Shown: piece by piece, positions 48,604-53,982 of the stretch
Layout: every line of letters begins with the position of its first letter
Numbering within the stretch: position 1 is the first letter of the stretch
Assembly: GCA_947167155.1 (NCBI GenBank)
Contig: CAMVHB010000012.1
Coordinates: forward strand, 1 to 53,982
Direction: 5' to 3'
DNA length: 53,982 bases
From: an uncultured Lachnospiraceae bacterium
GTDB lineage: Bacteria > Bacillota > Clostridia > Lachnospirales > Lachnospiraceae
Position numbers and translations under genes: made by a program
Notes under the pieces: model-generated
Told to the model about the DNA's origin: nothing
Database searches by the model: none
The model's input: only the letters and a program-made list of their open reading frames with translations

Positions 48604-51600
48604 TCACCTCGTTACCGCAACATATTTCGGTGTACCGTAGGTGATATTCCCTGCGGAATCCTTCACATATGCCTGTACGCCGACCACTGTGGGAACTGCG
48701 TCCCTCAGGGTCATAGTCGTTCTGCTCGTCTCTTCCTTTGTCATTCCGTTTGTATTGTAGAGAACCCTGTAGCCTGTCACATGCGGGCGTGCCGTCCAGG
48801 AAACTATCGTGCCCTCACTGGACTGTCTCGCAGTAACAGTCGCCATATCCGCGACCTTGATGGTGAACATGAACCTCTTCGTCCCGGTATAATTTCCTTT
48901 CCCGGTGACTGTGACCACTGCTGTTCCGGGGTTGACGTTGTTCGAGTAGCTTAAGCTGTAATCCCTCCCGGAGACCAGGGCTATAACATCACTTCCGGTC
49001 GCCACGGTACCCGAATAGGTCTTCCTGTCATAGGATACCGAGATGGGCGGCGTCAGGGCCTTTCCTGTGTAGATGTCGCTCGTCAGCTGTTTGATGTCGC
49101 AGGAGCTTATGTTCCTTTGTACGATCTTGTATGTAGCGGAAGGTCCCGCCACGACCGTTCCGTCATCGAGAGTGGCTTTTGATGTAATAGTGACAGTCGC
49201 GTTTGCGCTGACGCAGGCCGCCTTGTCCACACTGCTTGTAAAGGTGCACTCAAGCTTGTCTGCCGGGATCACCTGGTTTCCTTCGCTGTCAGCCGCGTAA
49301 ACAGCGCTTTCCGCGGGTCCCGCGAATCTGCCGGAATATACATACTGCTGGCTGAAGCCGCGGAGTGTGAGGGACGAGACATCTCCCGACTCTCCGTATG
49401 TCAGATAAACGCTTCCGCTGAAATAACCAAGTCCGGTCACTACAACATTTCCGCCGCCTGTAGCCGTCTGGTCGAAGGGGATCACCCGAAGAGAATAATC
49501 AGTATCAAGTACCAGCTTCTCTTTTGCAAAGGTGACTGTTACTTCGGGATCCTTCTTTGTACCCGTGTAGATCGGTGCCTTCACCGAAACATTGCTTTCA
49601 GAAAGCCTTCCGTAGACCTCGTATTCGCAAGCATTGGTCGTGCCGAAGAGATTGCCCTGCCCGCTCACGGTAAGGGAACCCTTTCCGGGCTTCTTCACCT
49701 TTGAGGAGTCCGGAACTATGAGGTATGGCTTATACGCTGACGTTCCGTAGCTTATCTCAAATGGCCTTCCGTTATCATCGGTCCCGACAAGCTTGAAGAT
49801 CGGTACATACGGGAATTTACTCTCGGGCACATTCTTGATCACCCCATTATCGCCTTCAGTAATCACAGGGGTCAAGTTTGAAATGTCGTAAGGTTCTATA
49901 AAGAAGATCTCCTTTGCACTTCCGGTATAATTTCCCTCCAACCACACATAGACATAGGCTGATCCTACATTTGTGTTGTTTCCGTAAGTTACGGTATAGT
50001 CTATATTCCGTGTCAGCTTTAAGCCTGAGCTTATGTCATAAACATTGATAGAGGGCTCCTGCTTCGAACCGTTGTAATGGCAGACATAATCAGCCGCTTC
50101 CACCTCACCCTGCCGTCCGTTGAAGGTGATCCGTATATCGCCGGTCTTGTTCGTTGCTGTGATCATGAAGGGAGGAGTGCCCTTCAACTCACCATAGTAC
50201 CCGCCGTCAGGCTTTCCTACTATGACGGGGGTGTAGCTTCCCACCTTTTCAGGAGCATTTGTTTTGCCTCCTGCCCATTCGAATTCTATGGTGTCTTCGT
50301 AGGCGGTTCCTGCCTCAAGGATTTTTCCGTTGCACTTCACGGTAATTTTCGGGATCTTGGGTGTCCCGTCATAATCCGCTGTGTACTTATCATAGGTGAT
50401 AGAAGCGTTGGCTATATCCTGCCCTATGGCAAAGTACCTTGTGAGGGTGCCGGTGTAGTTGCCGCCGGTGTAGTTGCCGCCGGCGGAGGCGGTTAAGGTC
50501 ACTACTCCTGCCTTATCTTCCTTAGAACCAGCGTTCGTGTTGGTTCCATAGGTTACTTCAAAGCCGACCATCGCCTGGCCGTCTTTGTTGGTCCAGGCTT
50601 TCGCCACGCCTGCGTCAGGTTTGAGCCCTTTGTCTTCAAGCTTCACCGCCGGCTCTATCTTGCTTCCTGTCCATTTGAAGTTCGAGCTTTCGGAAACGAT
50701 GCTCCCGGTATCAGGGTCATAAAGGGTAACTTCGAGCTCTTCAATCGAGCGCTGAGTGACCTCGTAGGTGAAGGTATTGGAGGTACCTTTATAATCACCC
50801 TCTGTTGCGCTTATGGTGATAGGATATGTGCCGGCATTTATGATGCTGTCAGGAACCGTCACTTCATAATCTGTACCTCTAACTAGGGTACATTCCCCAT
50901 TTTTGACCACAAGTTTACTAAGAATAGTATCCTTCTGGTTCGTGCCATCATAAACGGATTTCAACAAGGAAGGATCTATACTTGCGTTATTAAGGTCGCC
51001 GGGAAGCTGTGTGATAGTAATAAAATTGGTCTCGTCTTTGTAATTACAATTACCTTCTTCTACAGCTTTAATCTTAACCTTATAGGTCGGATCAGGATCT
51101 CCGGCATTCTTTATTAAATACTGCTCAGCAGTCTTGTCATCGGGATATACTATCTTATAATCGGTGTCCTTCTTAAGGTTAACCTCTTTTCTGCCAATCG
51201 TCACTTTTACAGTAGGTTCTATAACTATACGGTTTCCATTGGAATCCTTTCCTCCGAAAGGAACATCGGAGAACTCAACTGCTACATCGTTGTCCGCAAG
51301 GCTTTTTTGCTCAATCACAAACTCCTTTGTCGCAGTTCCGCTATATCCGTTTTTCCCTTTGATAGTAACGATTGCCTTATTTCCCTCGGTGGTCGCATTA
51401 ATATTGTTTGAATAGCTTACATCGAAATCCTGACCTTCGGTGAGCGGCCAATCCTTGCCATTCCTAGTATACGTGACTCCCAATACCGCGGGCTTCTTTT
51501 CCGTACCGTCATATACCTGTGTGGCGCTATCCAAAGTTATTTTGCATGTACCATCCTTAAAATCGCTACCTACTATGTAGAAATTGACAGTCTGGGAGCC

Positions 51601-53982
51601 CTTCGATCTTGGAGATTTGCTCTCTATTCTAACGGTCCCCGTTCCCGGTGATGTGACACTGTTAAATTTTATGTCATAATCGCCTTTTATCGTCTCTAAA
51701 TAGATCTGCTTTCCTTCCACTTTTACACGTACATCGCTACTGCCTATAACAGGGTTGCCGGTGTATTCGAACTTATGCCCTGAAAGCTTCTTACCATCGC
51801 CTTCATATATTATCTCAATGTTTTTCTCTAGGTCGTAAACTATGGAGAAATCTTTGGAAATCGTGCCGGTATAGTATTTCGCGGTGTTCCCTTGCAATGT
51901 CATAGTATGTTTTGCAACATCCAAATAGCCACCTTCGGGTACAGTACTCTTGTCCTCATACTCACCATTGATGAGAGGGTACCCTCCGAACGTCAAGCTC
52001 GGCTGCACGTCTATAGTATCGCCGGTATAAGCGATCTCGGTACCATCTACCTTCACTCCACCAGCATAAAACGTAAGCTCTGCAGTGCTGATATCACCAA
52101 AGACTTCCACATAATAATACCGCTTTTCTTTCACCGGGGCATCGGTTGCAGCCTCTATTGTAATCAGTTTTTTCCCGACTGTGGCTATATCGTTATCGCT
52201 ATTTATTCCGGTAACTATAGCTGTTAAATGCTCGCCGTACTTAAGCGTCCCGTTTGTCGAGCCGTCGCTAAGGGTAAGCTTCGTAAGATTAAAGCTCTCC
52301 CTTGTGCCGCCAGTTGCCGCATATGTAAGCCCACCATTACTATCTAATGTGAGCGGGAGGCAGTGATTTGAATCTGAATATGTGTCTGTAAGACCTAAGT
52401 TTGTCTTCTCAAAATCCGGTGTCTCGTCTTTTTTTATGTTTGCAATGATACTATAAGATACATCATCGTTAGCACCCTCGTAATTCCCTGTACCGCAGAC
52501 CCACGCCGTGGCGTCAGTCCTGGGCTTTTGAACCATATCTTTATCTGCTTCAATATAGTAGCCGTCCTCTGTGGAACCTTTACTTGTATGTTTAAGGGAG
52601 GATCCGTCGACGCCGGTAACCAACAGATTTTTATCTGTGGGTGTAGGAAGCCCTGTGTTCTCTCCGTTATAAGTCACGCTAAAGGATCCGCGATCTAGAA
52701 CAGTTGCTGTGAGTTTTGCGGTTGTAATGGTGAATTTCGAAATATTGTAGCCTGTGTAATGGCCGCCGTCGACTCCTTTGATGACGAAGGCATAGGTACC
52801 AGCCTTGGTGGGTTTTTTGCCATTAGCAAGCTTCGTTCCAATGATATCCAACGTGTCAGCAGTAACTTCTGACGGCTTAGGCAGAGCTGTGTCTTTTTCT
52901 ATTTTGTAATACCCAACCAGTTCATAATCTGTCCCTTCCGAAAGGGTTGAACCTCCCATCGTGACCATATACTTCGGCTCCACAGAACTTCCGGTATAGG
53001 CATATTCCCCGTTTGAAGGTTCCAAGGTGATCTCCGCATCCGAAAGAGAGGCATTATCAAAATCGTATGCCACCCGGATTTCGGCTTCCTTATTTTTAAT
53101 TGTTGTTCTGAGCCAGCTATCGTTAGTCGGAGTTACGATTATACGTTTGTCTTTATCGGTAGCACTTATCGTGCTCCCCTGTTCGAAGGTAAAGATATAG
53201 CTGAACGGGCATTCAAACGGGTCGGCATATGAAATCCCGTTGCCGAGCTCGGGAATACCCGTTCCCTGACTTTGAGACACGTGATCACTTGCTACAGGAT
53301 TGTAGGATATCCAAAGGTTGGGATCCGCCGGCTCCGTAGTATACTTGTAAACCAACGGTGCGGAGGACTGCGCGGATGATCTGGTCAGGATTATCTCGTT
53401 TTGCCAGCCTGCCGTCCCGGGGAACTTTATTCTCTCATCGATCTTCGACTCCGAGCCCGGTGTTCCATCATCTCTCATTGTATATACTGAAAGCATGGAT
53501 CCTATAACACCGTAACCGGTCCCTTCTATCGGGCTTCCCGGCACGACAGTGTATTTATATTCGATCCCGTTGCTATTTTCATTGTACCAGGTATCGCCTT
53601 TATCCTTTGCCTTGAAGGTCACGGTAACGGTAGTTCCTACCTTGTGCCTTGAAGTCGCATCATCAGGGCTGAAGAAAACTTCGTACTCTGACTCTGCCTT
53701 TTTGCCGTTTTGATAAAGCCCCTTTTCATAGGCAGGTCCGGTGATCACTGTACCATCCTTGGATGTCAGGATGAAATAGGGGTCATTATTTCCGAAATAA
53801 GTAAGCCTGTTCTCACCGTTCACTGTCTTTGTCCCCGCGGGGCCGTACATGGTGATGAAGACATTGTCGGAATTAAAGGGCGTTCCGATATGGAATTTCA
53901 CCTTCTTTTTTCCCGTGTAAGAGCCTTTACCGGTGAAGGTCACCTCATAGTCATCTCCACATTTAGCCGGCACGGCCATAAC
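48604..53982 (-). CDS. Giant Ig-like/MBG-repeat surface protein, C-terminal part
   Basis: At least 1792 codons; the frame is open to the right edge, so the true start lies beyond it and the Met at 53979 is unlikely to be used. It consists of nine or ten related beta-rich modules with the cadence GTDYxVxYxNNxNxGTAxVTVxGxGNYTGT. The last 80 residues resemble a fibronectin type III domain (GTIVSWTARPHVTGYRVLYN). No sorting signal or membrane helix is at the C-terminus, so anchoring must be N-terminal or indirect. It probably is an adhesin or wall-spanning stalk. The sortase gene follows 18 bp later. Confidence 0.8.
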   Translation of the reverse strand, partial: VMAVPAKCGDDYEVTFTGKGSYTGKKKVKFHIGTPFNSDNVFITMYGPAGTKTVNGENRLTYFGNNDPYFILTSKDGTVITGPAYEKGLYQNGKKAESEYEVFFSPDDATSRHKVGTTVTVTFKAKDKGDTWYNENSNGIEYKYTVVPGSPIEGTGYGVIGSMLSVYTMRDDGTPGSESKIDERIKFPGTAGWQNEIILTRSSAQSSAPLVYKYTTEPADPNLWISYNPVASDHVSQSQGTGIPELGNGISYADPFECPFSYIFTFEQGSTISATDKDKRIIVTPTNDSWLRTTIKNKEAEIRVAYDFDNASLSDAEITLEPSNGEYAYTGSSVEPKYMVTMGGSTLSEGTDYELVGYYKIEKDTALPKPSEVTADTLDIIGTKLANGKKPTKAGTYAFVIKGVDGGHYTGYNISKFTITTAKLTATVLDRGSFSVTYNGENTGLPTPTDKNLLVTGVDGSSLKHTSKGSTEDGYYIEADKDMVQKPRTDATAWVCGTGNYEGANDDVSYSIIANIKKDETPDFEKTNLGLTDTYSDSNHCLPLTLDSNGGLTYAATGGTRESFNLTKLTLSDGSTNGTLKYGEHLTAIVTGINSDNDIATVGKKLITIEAATDAPVKEKRYYYVEVFGDISTAELTFYAGGVKVDGTEIAYTGDTIDVQPSLTFGGYPLINGEYEDKSTVPEGGYLDVAKHTMTLQGNTAKYYTGTISKDFSIVYDLEKNIEIIYEGDGKKLSGHKFEYTGNPVIGSSDVRVKVEGKQIYLETIKGDYDIKFNSVTSPGTGTVRIESKSPRSKGSQTVNFYIVGSDFKDGTCKITLDSATQVYDGTEKKPAVLGVTYTRNGKDWPLTEGQDFDVSYSNNINATTEGNKAIVTIKGKNGYSGTATKEFVIEQKSLADNDVAVEFSDVPFGGKDSNGNRIVIEPTVKVTIGRKEVNLKKDTDYKIVYPDDKTAEQYLIKNAGDPDPTYKVKIKAVEEGNCNYKDETNFITITQLPGDLNNASIDPSLLKSVYDGTNQKDTILSKLVVKNGECTLVRGTDYEVTVPDSIINAGTYPITISATEGDYKGTSNTFTYEVTQRSIEELEVTLYDPDTGSIVSESSNFKWTGSKIEPAVKLEDKGLKPDAGVAKAWTNKDGQAMVGFEVTYGTNTNAGSKEDKAGVVTLTASAGGNYTGGNYTGTLTRYFAIGQDIANASITYDKYTADYDGTPKIPKITVKCNGKILEAGTAYEDTIEFEWAGGKTNAPEKVGSYTPVIVGKPDGGYYGELKGTPPFMITATNKTGDIRITFNGRQGEVEAADYVCHYNGSKQEPSINVYDISSGLKLTRNIDYTVTYGNNTNVGSAYVYVWLEGNYTGSAKEIFFIEPYDISNLTPVITEGDNGVIKNVPESKFPYVPIFKLVGTDDNGRPFEISYGTSAYKPYLIVPDSSKVKKPGKGSLTVSGQGNLFGTTNACEYEVYGRLSESNVSVKAPIYTGTKKDPEVTVTFAKEKLVLDTDYSLRVIPFDQTATGGGNVVVTGLGYFSGSVYLTYGESGDVSSLTLRGFSQQYVYSGRFAGPAESAVYAADSEGNQVIPADKLECTFTSSVDKAACVSANATVTITSKATLDDGTVVAGPSATYKIVQRNISSCDIKQLTSDIYTGKALTPPISVSYDRKTYSGTVATGSDVIALVSGRDYSLSYSNNVNPGTAVVTVTGKGNYTGTKRFMFTIKVADMATVTARQSSEGTIVSWTARPHVTGYRVLYNTNGMTKEETSRTTMTLRDAVPTVVGVQAYVKDSAGNITYGTPKYVAVTR
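50451..50480. repeat. 15-bp tandem duplication in the giant repeat protein
   Basis: CGGTGTAGTTGCCGC occurs twice without a gap, adding five residues in frame (GNYTGGNYTG). A recent slippage event is likely. Confidence 0.9.

Noticed and set aside
1-53982. tRNA, rRNA, riboswitch or transposase
   Set aside because: Looked for typical cloverleaf ends, rRNA conserved segments and transposase proteins; none was recognised.

Overview
The window looks like chromosome from a flagellated, Gram-positive anaerobe of the class Clostridia, most likely Lachnospiraceae. This is inferred from the Firmicutes-type S10-spc ribosomal operon with zinc-ribbon S14, the split GlgC/GlgD pair, spoVG-pth-mfd order, DnaD/DnaI-type helicase-loading genes, a class B sortase, BspA-type leucine-rich repeats, and a pool of Ser-rich lipoproteins. 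No rRNA, tRNA, CRISPR array or insertion sequence was seen. Nearly everything lies on the minus strand; four short blocks are on the plus strand.

Layout. 1-6871: minus-strand ribosomal protein operon rpsJ to rpsH (16 genes, the last cut by the window edge), with a promoter and a structured leader of about 280 nt (6872-7150). 7225-11794: an RlmI-like methyltransferase, a Gln/Tyr-rich membrane protein, an SH3b-amidase lipoprotein, a divergent short flagellin-like gene and an SH3b lipoprotein. 11972-16614: flagellar rod genes (flgJ-like, FlgG, FlgF), mreB/mbl and a YvyF-like zinc protein. On the opposite strand within this block is a barnase-like lipoprotein toxin with its barstar (14220-15094).

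16648-21932: a small divergent acyl-carrier cluster. One arm is a CrtI/RetSat-like flavoprotein plus a ferredoxin-type reductase; the other is an AMP-forming ligase, an acyl carrier protein and an acyl-ACP thioesterase. 21966-28635: a tight six-gene minus-strand operon (cytidylyltransferase fused to a Gfo/Idh/MocA domain, Fic protein, HisC-like aminotransferase, two RimK-like ATP-grasp ligases, cytidylate-kinase-like protein) facing a licD gene. This looks like a pathway that makes a CDP-activated, probably amino-acylated small unit and attaches it to a surface glycan.

28681-44103: housekeeping genes: murA, a PrsA-like foldase, mfd, pth, spoVG, glgD, glgC, an 871-residue membrane protein with a decayed C39-like domain, a PRPP-synthetase-like protein, dnaI and dnaD. 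44345-53982: murC downstream of a surface-display group: an LRR protein with a sorting signal, a class B sortase, and a very large repeat protein that runs off the window.

The most unusual parts are the membrane-anchored barnase/barstar pair, which shows an apparent paired loss of a known interface salt bridge; the load-modify-release acyl-ACP cluster; and the CDP/ATP-grasp/Fic/LicD cluster, in which two enzymes lack usual catalytic residues.
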